From: Aspidiotus rigidus
Taxonomy: Eukaryota; Arthropoda; Insecta; Hemiptera; Diaspididae
Assembly: GCA_035079385.1 (NCBI GenBank)
Contig: JAVHKY010000052.1
Location: forward strand, 13,330,001 to 13,394,000
DNA length: 64,000 bases
Direction of reading: 5' to 3'
The notes under the pieces were generated by a model. It was not told the origin of the DNA. It searched no databases and saw only the letters and a list, made by a program, of their open reading frames with translations. Position numbers and translations under genes: made by a program. Below are positions 1 to 11,080 of the stretch, in pieces. The first letter of the stretch is position 1, and each line of letters begins with the position of its first letter.

Positions 1-1060
1 TTTATTTAGACCTACTGTACAGATTAATGGCTTATATTGTTTAGAAAAAGCACCTATCTCATCTGTGTATACCCTATTTCTTTTATAATTTTTCCTGTAC
101 AACAAGTTGTATTTATTATAATTTTATATCTTGCTGGGTACTTAACGAGGAACAAAACTTAGTATTACCTCCTTGTATAATGATTGGAATTTATATGCAC
201 TTCTCCACAATCTTTATCAAAATACTAGAAAGCTTCCTCCCCCCCCTTTTTTTCTTTTCCCTATCGAATCTATTTGTTCCCATAGACTTCAAAGATAACT
301 TCATGTATTATTCCAAAGTACTTAGGATATAATTGAGAGAACTGTTTTTAGACTACAAGAGAGAAGATATTGTATTTATCTAAAAAGACTGGCTTTTACA
401 TTACGGTTTAATAAACATTTATATTTGTAAGATGTAATTTATGTAGTGAATAAAATGGGATTTGATATTTTGTTATGTTTCAAGTAATCTTTTCTCGTTT
501 TTAGAAGTAATAGTTTTTTAATCATCTGGTCAGAAAAATTCAATAAAAGAATGATTTTTATTCTCCCTCCTATAGCCTTTTTCATTACCATGTCTATAAC
601 TTTATGTTTGTATAATTTTTTTAAATGTTTCACCTTTGCTACTTCATAAATTTTGCTATTTTATTAATTTATTTTGTGTGTTAATTTTTTTCTTTTTCAC
701 TGTAATCATCTTTTATCATTGTCTTCTAGTTTGATCTCTGTAATACACTGTATGTATGTGTAGGTTTATTAATATCATTGTTTTGTATTGTATGAAATTT
801 GTTTTAGGAAAGGAAAAATATGAATAAAAATGAAGTGATATTCATATTATAGTATATCTTTGAATAATTCAGAGAAATATCAGCCTAAAGCTGATTACGG
901 TATGTTATTGCCCTACTCCCCATAACTTTAAGGGTAAGGAAGGAAAAGTCAATGAACAATACATTCCTGAGTCGACAAAATTAACCTGGGATTTAGATAT
1001 TTCTAGAGGAGTTAGTCCGGTTTAATATTTCAAACATTCAGTTTTGATTAATTTAAGGGG
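1..1060. other. AT-rich stretch without recognised gene
   Basis: Very AT-rich sequence with homopolymer runs. Only short open frames without protein-like composition are present. I see no splice-bounded coding segment, no RNA gene and no clear repeat. It could be intron or flank of a neighbouring gene outside the window. Confidence 0.4.
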
Positions 1061-1236
1061 TTCGTTTGATGGCGCTGGTATGCACAACCCAACCATCCAT
1101 AACAAAGAGCGCATCAATAGATCTAATGCTTGACTAGTGATCTAGTCTTGTCCACCTAATTTTTTCCACAGATCTCCGCTAGTAGATGAGATACACCAGT
1201 GTGGCAATTTGGAATGTATAGATTGTAGACATTGAA
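1061..1236 (+). repeat. About 175-bp direct repeat, left copy
   Basis: This block matches 2177-2361 in the same orientation with few differences. Both begin near TTTGATGGCGCTGG and end near ACATTGAA; the right copy has a short extra stretch (GACTATGTG) close to its end. The two copies bracket a LINE remnant whose 3' end lies just inside the left copy. The repeat has no recognisable coding potential. It could be a terminal direct repeat of a composite element or two units of a dispersed repeat. Confidence 0.75.
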
Positions 1237-1249
1237 GCCTTTAATTCCG

Positions 1250-2176
1250 AATTATATAAATACATGCATAATTATATCATTTACATAATCGGACGCCCAC
1301 TCCCGAGCATAGGCCTCTCCCCTGCCTTTTTCCAAATTAATCTATTTCTTGCGACCTTTTCCCATACTGTACCATACTTATCCTCTATGCTTTGTCCATC
1401 TCATTGGCGGTCTTCCCCTCTTCCTCGTTTCCCAATGGAGTCCGACCGGTTAATCTTTTAGCCCAAGAGTTGTTGTTTTTCCTTGCTAAATGCCCTACAT
1501 ATTTAATTTTTAGACTGCCCACCCTTTCCATGATATCCCTTGTACCCATTTTCTCCCTAATTTTTTCATTTCTAATCTTGTCACTGATCTCTGCACCCAG
1601 AATGCTTCTCTCCATACGTCTTTGCGTAATTTGTAAGCAATTTGCTTGTTTTTTGGTAAACCCCAAGTTTGCGCAGCATAGGTGAGTATTGTAGTATTTT
1701 GTTGCCTCTTTCATAATTTTGTCTCTTCCTTTGATCTATTTTCCGTTACTATCTTCTAGTTCCTTAATCATTTTACTTCCTTTATTTAGTTTTTTTCTCA
1801 ACTTTTTTGTTGACCAGGTTTCTTCTATAATTTCATTTTCTTCCCACATCTTGCAATCCTTCCTGATTTCTCTCCTAACAAGTTTTTTGACTTCCGCTAA
1901 CTCAATTTTCTGCTCCTTACTCAAATTGTGTTTACATTTCAGTTCTTCTCTTCTCTGTATAAGATTCTTAGTTTCAATTGTCAGTTTATCGTCAGTTCTC
2001 GCTCTTTCTCTTTTAGTACCGAACTTTTCAGCAGTTGGATTACTACATCAGTAATTATATCATACATTTCTTGAACATCCATGTTCGTTATTTTTTCTTC
2101 GTCGATTCCTATCCTATTGTTTAGTTCTTCATAGATACAAACGTTTGCTTCGTTCATTTTGTAATTATATTGGAAG
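1250..2176 (-). mobile_element. LINE (APE-type non-LTR retrotransposon) remnant lacking the RT core
   Basis: Read on the minus strand, the order is the endonuclease-RT linker (about 2160-1985, then 1924-1736), directly followed by the RT C-terminal region (1714-1385). The C-terminal part shows typical LINE phrases: KKQANCLQITQRRMERSILG, then RIRNE-like KIRNEKIREK, and a GHLAR motif. The linker resembles the one in the LINE at 56.7-59.4 kb (a conserved Asn/Arg/Ile pattern before AT-x-YY or AT-x-FY). The catalytic RT palm is absent: the frame passes from the linker (KYYNTHL) straight to the C-terminus. Stops and frame changes interrupt it. The 3' end is near 1285-1310, where the complementary strand reads GGGAGAGGCCTATGC, a tail common in LINEs. 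It is a decayed copy. Confidence 0.75.
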
Positions 2177-2361
2177 TTTGTTTGATGGCGCTGGTATGCA
2201 CGACCCAACCATCCACAACAAAGAGCGCATCAATAGATCTAATGCTTGACGAGTGATCTAGCCTTGTCCACCTAATTTTTTCCACAAATCTCCGCCAATA
2301 GATGAGATACACCAATGTGGCAATATGGAATATATAGATTGTGGACTATGTGGACATTGAA
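2177..2361 (+). repeat. About 175-bp direct repeat, right copy
   Basis: Partner of 1061-1236 in the same orientation. It abuts the 5' side of the minus-strand LINE remnant, so the LINE linker frame runs back into the repeat. See the left copy for shared ends. Confidence 0.75.
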
Positions 2362-2789
2362 ATAATGTCAAAATTGAAAGATCCTACATTTTTATTTCTA
2401 GCCTGGTAAAGCAGCAAAGCAAGAAATTCTATATCGTGAGGAAAATGAAGTAGGTCTCAGCTACTTTGCTAGGGGATAATATTATTAGATATGAACAAGT
2501 TCAGTTGAGTTTTACTTCGAATTTTATTCAAGTCACGAGGAAAATATTTCCTTTGGATCAGTTTAATAATATTACTTCTTCTGTATAGATACGTTCGTCA
2601 CCAATTGAAGTAATCTTCATCACTTTGAACAGCAATTTCAGTGCAATTTGAAATAAATATATAGGATTGTTCCAATCGGACCATCTCTCTTATAGTGAAT
2701 AATTCCCATAATTATATTGTTAGTTTTTAAAACATCAATCAAATATGGGTTGAGATAGTATGCTGTCTTCTATTGGATGTGAAGTGGTA
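2362..2789. other. No gene seen
   Basis: AT-rich stretch between the direct repeat and the R1 repeat cluster. Nothing recognisable. Confidence 0.4.
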
Positions 2790-3443
2790 AGTAAAAACGA
2801 CGGTTTCCTGAACGAAGTTGAACGAGGAACGCAGGGAACCTGTTCTATGAGTCAAATTGTAATATTATAGGAGGGTGCTCAGAAATATTATGTATAGCTC
2901 GAGAGTCAAAATTCGAACAGGGAACCTGTTTTATGGCGGGTTTCTTAAAAAATTTGCTGTACGCCGTGCGCCGTCCGGCGTAAAACTTGGAAAAATTTTG
3001 ACTCCTATCCTGTATAGCTTGGAGGTCGGAAGTTTTCCATTCATAATAACTCAGATTTGAGGAAAACTTAGACTTTCAAACTATATTATACTAGGCTTAC
3101 AAAAGGTCTAGGCCTTCTTTATACTAGCTTTATCCAGGTTTAGGCTTCATTGAATTTTCAATACCAAATCCCATTTGACTTGTAAAACAAACTCCCTGCG
3201 TTCCTCGTTTAACTTTATTAAGGAAGCCGTCGTTTTTCCAAGTCTCCCTCCCATCATATATAGCTCGAGAGTTGAAATTTTTCCAAGTTCCTCTCCTATA
3301 ATATACAGCTCGAGAGTCAAAATTTCTGTAAGTCCCTCTCCTATCATATATGGCTAAAGGGTCGCATTTTTTTGAAGTTTTTTACCGGACGGCGCACGGC
3401 AAATTTCTCAAAAAAAAAAACCATAGAACAGGTTCCCTGTTGA
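2790..3443. repeat. R1 dispersed repeat cluster in inverted arrangement
   Basis: Contains a + oriented R1 copy (about 2918-3240). It starts with CAGGGAACCTGTTTTATGG, then a GC-rich CCGTGCGCCGTCCGGCG block, and ends in the module TTCCTCGTTTAACTT..AAGGAAGCCGTCG. A copy in the opposite orientation runs from 3440 back to about 3240 (head near 3440 reads CATAGAACAGGTTCCCTG). The end module also occurs inverted at 2795-2850. Inside are sub-repeats of about 40-50 bp with the phrase CTCGAGAGT..AAATTTTTCCAAGT..CTCCTATCATATATAG. Other copies are at 30322-30780, 46125-46852 and 51.4-52.35 kb. Confidence 0.8.
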
Positions 3444-3460
3444 AATAAGGCCAAATAGCT

Positions 3461-3602
3461 TTAGGGGCTTTGACCAATTTTTCAAGGATGACAACTATTG
3501 TAGCCTCTGTAACCCTAATTCTGAAGCTTTTAGGCGGGCTCCAGACCAATTTTTCAGGGATGATAACTATTATGGGTCCATCTACCTCAATTCTGAAGCT
3601 TT
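3461..3602. repeat. Two-unit tandem repeat of about 72 bp
   Basis: Two adjacent units share GACCAATTTTTCA(A/G)GGATGA, then ACTATT, and finish ..TAATTCTGAAGCTTT / ..TCAATTCTGAAGCTTT. On the minus strand the period keeps frame, giving two similar 24-residue units (KSFRIEVDGPIIVIIPEKLV and KSFRIRVTEATIVVILEKLV). This may be an old minisatellite or a decayed protein repeat; no family recognised. Confidence 0.55.
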
Positions 3603-3974
3603 CAAGCTTTCTACAGACACACTGCAAGAAAAGACTCCTGCAGTGTTTTGTTTTTGACTTATTGGAAAGGTGCCTGTTTAATTTTGTTGATGCTATTCCT
3701 GACAAAAATATCCTTCTCTTGTACAGAGTGTAACCAATCTGAAGAATTATAGTTGCTTATGTGAACACGATTGTGCTGTTGATGGTAACATGAAACTCGT
3801 CCTCAACAAAAGTGAAACTGGTTCAAAATAGTTCTTTTGAGTTTCAAGAATGCAATGCGAGATTTGGAGTACACCAGAACGGATTCATTTAATGCTAGAT
3901 TATGATTTTTCAATCTCACTAAGCAAACAGCGCATTCATAAGCCTTCTTCAAAGCATTGTGAAATTCATAGAGG

Positions 3975-4998
3975 TAGGGCTTGGAATTTAACTGTTATTT
4001 AACTGTTATAACCGTGACCGAAAAAAAAAGTATCGATCTTGACCGATTGACCGATAACCGTTTCAAAGAATGATCGATAGTTCATAACAGTTATAACCGA
4101 TATTTTATAACTCTCAAACGGTCATAACAGTTATCCTGACCGAAATAATAACTGTCAAACTCGCAATGAGGAGAGAAAGCTTCTTATCAGCAATTCAACC
4201 TGAACTTCGGCCCAGCCGTCCAAGACATACTTTTCAGCAGATTCAGTTTTGACTTTGTAAGTTTGTAGCTGTTGGGTTGTTGCCGTTTGCCGTTCGCATT
4301 CAGATAACAACAAGAAAGAGCCTTAGTTAGGCACAAACCAATCAGCGAGAAAGCTTCACCTACATACAACAAGTTGGACAAAAGATCCTTGTTTTGCTGA
4401 CTGATTGGTTTGTGACAAAGTACGACCCTTCTGTCTCATGTTATCGCCTCATGAGCTCATCGTTGGCTCATCGCAAAGTGTGTATGTTCGACTTTGAGGA
4501 CAAAGAAAAAAATGTGTTTCCACTTCGAGTTTCAACAAGATTAAACTGTGTTGACTATTGCATTAAAATTTTCAACAATTTTTCTTTATTGATTTATTCT
4601 ATGGTGCGCTTTCTAATTTTTGTTTGTTCAAATTCTCTTCCACTTCCACAGATTCTTTTGCCTGAGACTGAGATCTACAGCAAATCTTAGGGCAATTGCT
4701 GTATCAATCTTCAAATCAAATCTCCTCAATGTAATGAGAGTTCAATGGTCAAGAAAGGTGTAAACAATTTATCAAATGTGCAGCTGGTCACAACATCGAA
4801 AAAATAATGTTGTACTACACTACTACCTAACTTCTTTCAACATTTCATTTTCTTTGTGTGACCGAAATTTTTCGGTCATAACAGTTATAACCATTATTGT
4901 TTTGACCGTTTGACCGTTATGACCGATAATCGTTTCAAATAAAATTTTCTGAGAGTTATTTGAGATTTAACCGAAAAAAATAACGGTCAAAAGCCCTA
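3975..4998. mobile_element. Non-autonomous TIR element, about 1.02 kb
   Basis: The ends read TAGGGCTTGGAATTTAACTG and, complemented at the right end, TAGGGCTTTTGACCGTTATT. Both subterminal regions are dense in short ACCGTT/ATAACAG/GACCG motifs in both orientations, a typical subterminal organisation for hAT-like elements. No transposase is visible. I could not find a clear target-site duplication, so the exact borders are uncertain. Confidence 0.6.
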
Positions 4999-5160
4999 AT
5001 TGTAATATCGATTACAAAATTGTGTACTTTGACTCACTATCGCTCACTGTTATCAACACTGTGACGTCACCGGGAAATCGGTCTATCAACGGCAGATCAG
5101 AGCATTTTTGATCCGTAATCTGGGAGTCATTGATCTGTATTCCATATCCATGATCCACAA

Positions 5161-5615
5161 CACGGTACATTATGGAGGTATTGATACGAACATATATTAG
5201 ACGTGTTTGTTATTGTCGCGTGCGTTATGTGAGTTGATATAATCTACACTAGGAGCGTTGCAATGTATGACTAAGCAGGAAAGCGACATGAATACTATGT
5301 AATGTAAATTCATGAATTTTTAAAAATTTGTAGAGGAATCAGGTATTAGCCTAAAAATCTGAAACTGGGTACAAATAGACAACTTACTATCCTCTACTTA
5401 TTAAAAAAAAATTATCTTCTTATGTGAATTCCTTCCTCTTTTACAACCCTCGAAAATTTCGTCAATATTAAAGTATCTCCGGTAAGGTTTCGTCACAGGT
5501 GGGGTGTGGAAGGTATTCAAACGATCGCTGCGAGCGTAGCGGAATTCCGTATGAATTAACACAGTTTGTAAGACAGAAATTTTGCGTTGTGTCAATACCT
5601 ATATAATGTATCGTG
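5161..5615. mobile_element. 455-bp TIR element, copy 1
   Basis: Starts CACGGTACATTATGGAGGTA and ends with its near complement (..ACCTATATAATGTATCGTG). The flanks carry an 8-bp duplication with one mismatch (ATCCACAA / ATCCATAA). A second copy with a perfect duplication is at 6649-8570. No coding capacity. An 8-bp duplication fits hAT or P-like elements. Confidence 0.8.
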
Positions 5616-5922
5616 ATCCATAATCATGGAAAAAATGTCTGTATTCAAATTTTTAAACTCTAATATTCTTAAATCCCTGATTTGAAGAGTTGTGTATCAC
5701 GAATTTCGATTTGGAGAACAAAAAATATCTTGTTCTCATGTATGGAAGGTTTTTTTCTGCAAATTGAGATTTGTGATATATGTCAATTATTTGCTGTGCG
5801 GCAGATTGCACTGGAGCGAGAAAGAAATACAAACGTGCTGATCAATAGATTCAATGAAAATGACTTGGGTTAAATCGGTCTTCCAAAGTTGAATATCCAA
5901 ATTAAAGACAAATTGGTCAAGG

Positions 5923-6146
5923 AGCTCGAGAGCAGGTAAAATGGACATCCATTTTGTTTTTCAAATGAACCTTACACCCCTTTGGTGAACATTGGTTTCT
6001 TGGAAAACAAGATGGATGTCCCATCATACCTCCGCAAAAATCTTGTGAGCCTTTAACTATTTATCTTACGTAGGATAAATAGTCAAAGTTGTGAGCTAAG
6101 TTCACTTGAAAATAAGATGGATGTCCATTTTACCTGCTCTCGAGCT
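5923..6146. mobile_element. 224-bp MITE with about 35-bp inverted ends
   Basis: The left end AGCTCGAGAGCAGGTAAAAT followed by GGACATCCAT is repeated nearly exactly in complement at the right end. A second, inner palindrome surrounds the centre (ACTATTTATCTTAC / GGATAAATAGT). The palindromic structure is strong; no coding content. Target duplication not resolved. Confidence 0.8.
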
Positions 6147-6559
6147 GCTTAGACTGGTATGAATGTGTTAATCGTGATAATAGACTACTACTACTTCAGA
6201 GATGAAATAGAAGGAAAAATTCAGATCTAAGAAATTGGAGCTATGTTTCACGCATGATGAGTCCTTTTCTCTGAGTTGTGTTGCAATAAACGTTGGATAA
6301 TTTTGTCCTATATCCAAACCACAGATATAGAACTAAATACCTAGATATCAGGCTTACCATTGAACGTGTGTTAAATTTTTGTGATAGGCGGTTGCATGGG
6401 CATTTGCCTGAGTGCAGGCAGAAAACAGTAACTGAACAAGAATTGATCCTATTAGGGTGTAATTTTCACATACATTTTTTAATAACATTCTTAATCGGTA
6501 GCGAAAAGTATTTGGCAATTTCAATTTATACCTGTCATAAGACGCGTGTTAAACAGTAA

Positions 6560-6640
6560 CGTACCCTGCACCACTCTCACGTAACGCTTGCGTCTGCGAT
6601 GCTCACAGATACTCTGACGAGTCTGATATCTAGGCATTCA
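6560..6640. repeat. Dispersed repeat, inverted relative to 11945-12030
   Basis: The block with GTACCCTGCACCACTCTCACG matches the complement of 11945-12030 (CGTGAGAGCGGTGCAGGGTAC), including a TCTAGGTATTTAG-like end. The two copies stand in opposite orientation 5.4 kb apart and may be arms of an older, much interrupted element. Confidence 0.6.
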
Positions 6641-6791
6641 GTTCTAAACACGGTACATTATAGAGGTATTGACACGAACTTGCACGAACGTATATTAGCC
6701 GTGTTTGTTTACTGTCGCCTGAGTTGTGTCAGTTGATATAATCTACGCTAGGAGCGTTGCAAGGTATTACTAAGCATGAAAACTACATGAA

Positions 6792-7748
6792 TCTAATATA
6801 TAAAGCAGAAAGTTTGTCCGTCCTCCTATCCGTTTATAACTCGAGAACTACTGGGCCGATCGCTTTCAAACTTTCAGGGTATATTGTCCTCATCCCAAAG
6901 CAGCACATAGACTCATAAAAATAAAAATTTGACGGGGAGGTGCTGAGTAATTTCAAAAAAGGGCGAAAACAATGACTTTTTTCAATATAAAGGAAAACGG
7001 GCATTATCGAGTACTGAAACTGCTTTGCGCTGTACGTAGACCTACGCGCGTTGAGTGGCGCCGTTTCGAAAATTGAATTATTGTGATAACTCGAGTATAA
7101 CTCATTTTTATGAAAAATTGAAGAGAACAAAAATTGTAGCCCCTGTAATTTCCTTTCGAATGAGCCCGGTTCCAGATTTTTAGGAGGAAATTTTGTGACT
7201 ACAGTATTCGCTGTACTTCCATACTAAGTAAGTTATTTTATTCACAGTTTTAAAAACACCTACATAAAGGATTTTACATCCAGTATCTCATACAAGAACC
7301 AATGTCTAGACACGGTGCGCACTGCGTATGGGCTAGCGGAAATGACCCTTTTTTTTACCTGTTGTCCGTGTGTTTTCTTACGGACTGGCAAAATGTCAAT
7401 GGATTTGTCTGTATTCTGCTGCGATACAGGCTTCACGCGTTAAGTCAGCTCTCAAGTGAATTAGTGTGTAAAAAATTCAATTTGGTGATTTTATTTTTGT
7501 GCGACTCGGAACTTTGATATTTTATAAGTACAGTCGCAGTTTTTGGTGTCTATTTTCTTATTTTTGAACTGAATAGTTGTGAATTTTGCAAAACTCTTTC
7601 CACTGTTTCTTTTTTAAAAATTCATCTGAATTCCAAGATACCTACAAAACACACATACCTATAAGATACAGATACCTACAAAACACAGATATCTACTCAA
7701 CACACAACTAGCGGTCAGGCGTGCCGGAGGCGCGTCGCCAACCGCTAG
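6792..7748 (+). mobile_element. Non-autonomous Helitron-like element (957 bp)
   Basis: It starts with TC directly after host A (TCTAATATATAAAGCAGAAA) and ends with CTAG directly before host T, as expected for the A^T insertion and CTRR terminus of Helitrons. Just before the 3' end is a palindromic GC-rich segment (AGCGGT..GGCG..CGCC..ACCGCT) that can form the terminal hairpin. Comparison with copy 1 of the host element shows an empty site (CATGAATA). No Rep/helicase frame is present, so it would depend on enzymes from elsewhere. Target-site duplication is absent, also as expected. Confidence 0.8.
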
Positions 7749-7957
7749 TATTGAATAATAGGTAATGTAAATTCATCAATTTTTAAAAATTCGTAGAGGA
7801 ATCAGGTATTAACCTAAAAATCTGAAACCGGGTACGAATAGATAACTCACCATGCTCTACTTATTAAAAAAAAATTATCTTCTTAGGTAAATTTCTTCAC
7901 CTTTTACAACTCTCGAAAATTTCGTCAATATTATGGTACCTCCGGCATGGTTCCGAC

Positions 7958-8441
7958 TAGTGATGGGCGGTTATCGGTTATTTCAATATACCGGTTAAAC
8001 GGTTTATTAAAGATCATTGTAACCGGTTAATTAGTTAAGAACCTCCAAATAAACCGATTAACCAGTTAACTGGCAACCACGTGGATTGCTGTTAGTTCTC
8101 AACTAATTCCGCTAGGAGCACCAAGGTCTTCCACTTTTTTGCTCTCAAAATTGCAAAAATTGAAAAAATAGACAAGCAAGATCGCTTATGTGTTATTGGT
8201 TGAGAAATATCTTTATTGATAATTCCTATTTCCTCCGCCTGGTGCTTCAAATTTGTCAAATTATCAATTTAAAATTCAAAATTGTTGAAAAATTTTTAAT
8301 TTTGGCGGTTAATCGGTTTATGCGCTCTTATTAACCGGTTTTTCAGGTTAACTGTTAATTACAAATAAACCGGTTTTTCGGGTAATTTTACCCAAGAATA
8401 AACCGATTAATCGGTTAATAACCGATAACCGCCCATCACCA
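7958..8441. mobile_element. hAT-type MITE (484 bp) with perfect 8-bp duplication
   Basis: The inverted ends TAGTGATGGGCGGTTATCGG.. match the complement of the right end with about one mismatch in 24 bp. The flanking GTTCCGAC at 7950-7957 and 8442-8449 is a perfect 8-bp duplication, the hAT hallmark. The subterminal parts are rich in AACCGGTTA/ACCGATTAA motifs. No transposase coding sequence. It sits inside the right half of the 6649-8570 element. Confidence 0.9.
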
Positions 8442-8584
8442 GTTCCGACATAGGTGGGGTGTGGAAGGTATTCAAACGATCGCTGCGAGCGTAGCGGAAT
8501 TCCGTATGAATTAACACAATTCGTGCGACAGAAATTTTTCGTTGTGTCAATACCTCTATAATGTACCGTGGTTCTAAATTTGTG

Positions 8585-8795
8585 ATCCAAACCACGACCC
8601 AAAAACGCAAATATTGGAAGAAGGAATGCTTGTATCAGAAAACTAGTATGGTAATTGGATTTCTCACTGAAAAATTATCTTAGTAACGTATATTCACATC
8701 GCAATTTCCCGTATTATTCTCATTTTAAAGAAAATGGAACTTCTTCCCAATTGTCAAATTAGATGAACGTCAAATCAACTTTGTACCGCAGAAAT
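8585..8795 (-). mobile_element. Fragment of CTCTGCCGTACAAAG MITE family
   Basis: In complement this segment aligns over about 200 bp with the left and central part of the 63013-63400 element (shared phrases GGGAAGAAGTT, GAGAAATCCAATTA, GATACAAGCAT, CCTTC.TCCAATATT.GCG). It keeps one terminus (..CAACTTTGTACCGCAG at the right) and breaks off at the border of the 6649-8570 element. Confidence 0.7.
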
Positions 8796-9507
8796 CAACC
8801 ATACTTGAACAAAAGATCCGAATCAATCATGGATCATAATGCTATTGACTATACACAAGTTGGACAAATATTTGTGTAGTCCGTTCATGTTAAGAAAGGA
8901 TGGAAGGTAACACAAAGTATGTATTTCCAAACGTAAGGCCAGAAAGTAATTGTCTCATCACTAATGTAAATTTAAGATGAAATTCCATAATATTTGAACT
9001 ATAGAAATATTTGCAGCATAATTATGGTTATTGTAAAATAACTGCACCTCAATTTAATAGATTAATTCCCTGCTGGAGCCGAATTATGTGACTTACGTCC
9101 TAACAAACGTTCGTTACGTTCTTTATCGTTCGCTGTGAAGAAAGGGTTGTATATCCTTTATGAGTCGTTATGATTCTTTATGTTGATATCTCGTATTTTC
9201 CACTCGAATGTGATATTTTAATTCATTAAAAATGAAGTGAAATTTTGCTCTATTCACACAAAAGGTTTTCCGGAAATCCTCATCATCAAGTTGCATTACA
9301 AAATTAGTCATTCTTGGTTGGTATCCTTCTTCTCTATGCTATCTACTACCATTGAAATGATTATTAAGCATAAAAATCTGGACCGGCGCAGCCATATCTT
9401 ATTTCAAGTAGCTATTTTACGGAGCAAAATACAAAAATTGAACACAAACTTCATTTTTTCTTGAAAATAAAATACGTCAAATGGTGATCACCAGGGTGAT
9501 GACCTGA

Positions 9508-9964
9508 GACCATACAGTACATAGACCCCTAATGGCCTATGTAAATGGTTGTCAGTCGTCGGAACATAGGAGGTTGGCTGTAAGTCGGGAAGGTTTGGTA
9601 CGGTAGGTTCGGTTCATGCGATGTAAGGGGATGTGAGCGATGCCACGCTCACTCACATTAACGCCGTGAAACCTTACCGACTTACAGAGTCTCCTATATT
9701 CCGACAAGCTCCGTATTATCAAATACACTATACGAACAATACCGGAAACTTCTGTGTCGTTTTTGAACCATGGCGACTTGCGGACGGGATTGGTACTACC
9801 ATAGTAATCAAACGGGATTTTCGACTAGCGGCTAGGATTGTTACTAATCTCCTTTGTGTTTCGTGGGTCAACAGCGCTCAATGTATTTCTAATGGGAGTT
9901 TCCGGTATTGTTCGTATAGTGTATTTGGTATTATCATCATTAGCGGTCTATGTACTACATGGTC
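9508..9964. mobile_element. 457-bp TIR element inside the fold-back
   Basis: The left end GACCATACAGTACATAGACC and the following CCTAATG match the complement of the right end with few mismatches. A second inverted pair inside (AAATACACTATACGAACAAT.. at 9720-9755 and its complement at 9895-9935) extends into ACCGGAAACT. No target duplication was recognised and no coding content. Confidence 0.7.
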
Positions 9965-10613
9965 TAAGGTAATAACATTTGTTGGGTATGCTGCCATGTT
10001 GCTTTCATAAGGAAATTAAATGATACTATCCATGATAACGAATTTGTACATCTCACGATAACAAACGTTCCGATAACAAACATTTCTTACAATGTAATGA
10101 AGTCACATAATTCGGCTCCCGGTGACGTCAATGAATCAAATACCTGGCAAATGAGTCGCAAACTACGCAGATTAGAGGCTGCAGCGTTCTCCCTTCAAAA
10201 ATGTAAACAAATTTTTTGCGTATTAATTCTCATTTGAATCACTAAGCGTTTACAGAAACGTCAATATTTCAAAAATAAACAATATGTTAATGATGGATGA
10301 TCTTAATATACAAAGTGGAAGGTTTGTATTTCATGAAAGAAGACCACTTATTTTGAACAAATTGTTTATTTTTAATCCTATCCTGTCTACTGTTTTAATT
10401 CAAGGGAACAGAAAATGAATTAGACTTTTTTTCTATCATGTTTGCCTAAATCATGATCAAAAATAAGTACAAAATTTCAGAGAAGAATGAAGTAGGTACA
10501 CATACTAATTGTTTAAGAAAAAAAAAAAAATAATAAAAAAAGATGGATAAATAAGTTGTATGGAAGTAGGGTTGAAAGTACACAAATACTTGCATAATAT
10601 ATTCTGCCTTTAA

Positions 10614-10885
10614 TCACTTTTTTGTCAAGCAGTTGTCAAGTGGACAGACACCAGTTACAGAGGTCCGCGGATCGAGCCCAGCTAAGGCCAGCAAAGCTGG
10701 AAGAAGAAAGAATGGATGATTCACAAACAAACGAACAGTGGAGTGGAAGTGGAACACAAGAATCTGAGAGGAGAGGGAGAAAGCGAAAAAGAGTGGTCGA
10801 TGGAAAATATTTTCTGCACCAGTTCTACCACTGATCAAAAATTGAGCGTTTTGTGTTCTAAAAAATTCGCGGGAATCGCTCATTT
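10614..10885 (+). mobile_element. Possible SINE-like segment
   Basis: A locally GC-richer block starts just after a T run. It contains CCGCGGATCGAGCCC, which resembles a Pol III B box, about 40 nt behind AGCAGTTGTCAAGTGGACA, a weak A-box candidate. It continues into a purine-rich body (GAGAGGAGAGGGAGAAAGCG). No second copy was found in this window, so the call is weak. Confidence 0.25.
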
Positions 10886-11080
10886 TCCATTTTTTTCAAA
10901 TTAAAAATCATTTATGGTCTTTCTTCCTACAAATAGAGAGTATTCAATTTAGGTTATTTACGTTACTAAGAAGAATTTACCTTCTGCAGTTCCGATCTCG
11001 AGGTACGTACCATGTATTACTTTCCATCCTTTCCTAACGCGAACGGACTATAGACGGTTTGTTGGATACATAGATATAGG

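Larger units (their letters stand above)
6649..8570. mobile_element. TIR element copy 2, split by two nested insertions
   Basis: Same family as 5161-5615: the left end CACGGTACATTATAGAGGTA matches the complement of the right end ..ACCTCTATAATGTACCGTG. It is flanked by a perfect 8-bp target duplication GTTCTAAA (6641-6648 and 8571-8578). The 1922 bp include a Helitron-like element (6792-7748) and a hAT MITE (7958-8441 plus one target copy). Subtracting them leaves about 473 bp, close to copy 1. Confidence 0.9.
8860..11060. mobile_element. Decayed fold-back composite, about 2.2 kb
   Basis: An outer inverted pair lies at about 8878-8930 and 11003-11053 (left TCCGTTCATGTTAAGAAAGG against the complement TCCGTTCGCGTTAGGAAAGG, followed by ATGGAA.GTAA). 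An inner pair lies at 9073-9130 and about 10050-10115 (GGAGCCGAATTATGTGACTT in complement; AACAAACGTTC motifs). Between them is a further TIR element (9508-9964), and a SINE-like stretch lies in the right arm. No long coding frame. Nested or repeatedly rearranged elements explain it best. Confidence 0.55.

Noticed and set aside
439..633. Minus-strand 64-codon frame
   Set aside because: Lys/Leu/Ile-rich composition expected from AT-rich noncoding DNA; no context.
6834..7130. 98-codon minus-strand frame as a gene
   Set aside because: Lies inside the Helitron-like element and shows no Rep or helicase motif.
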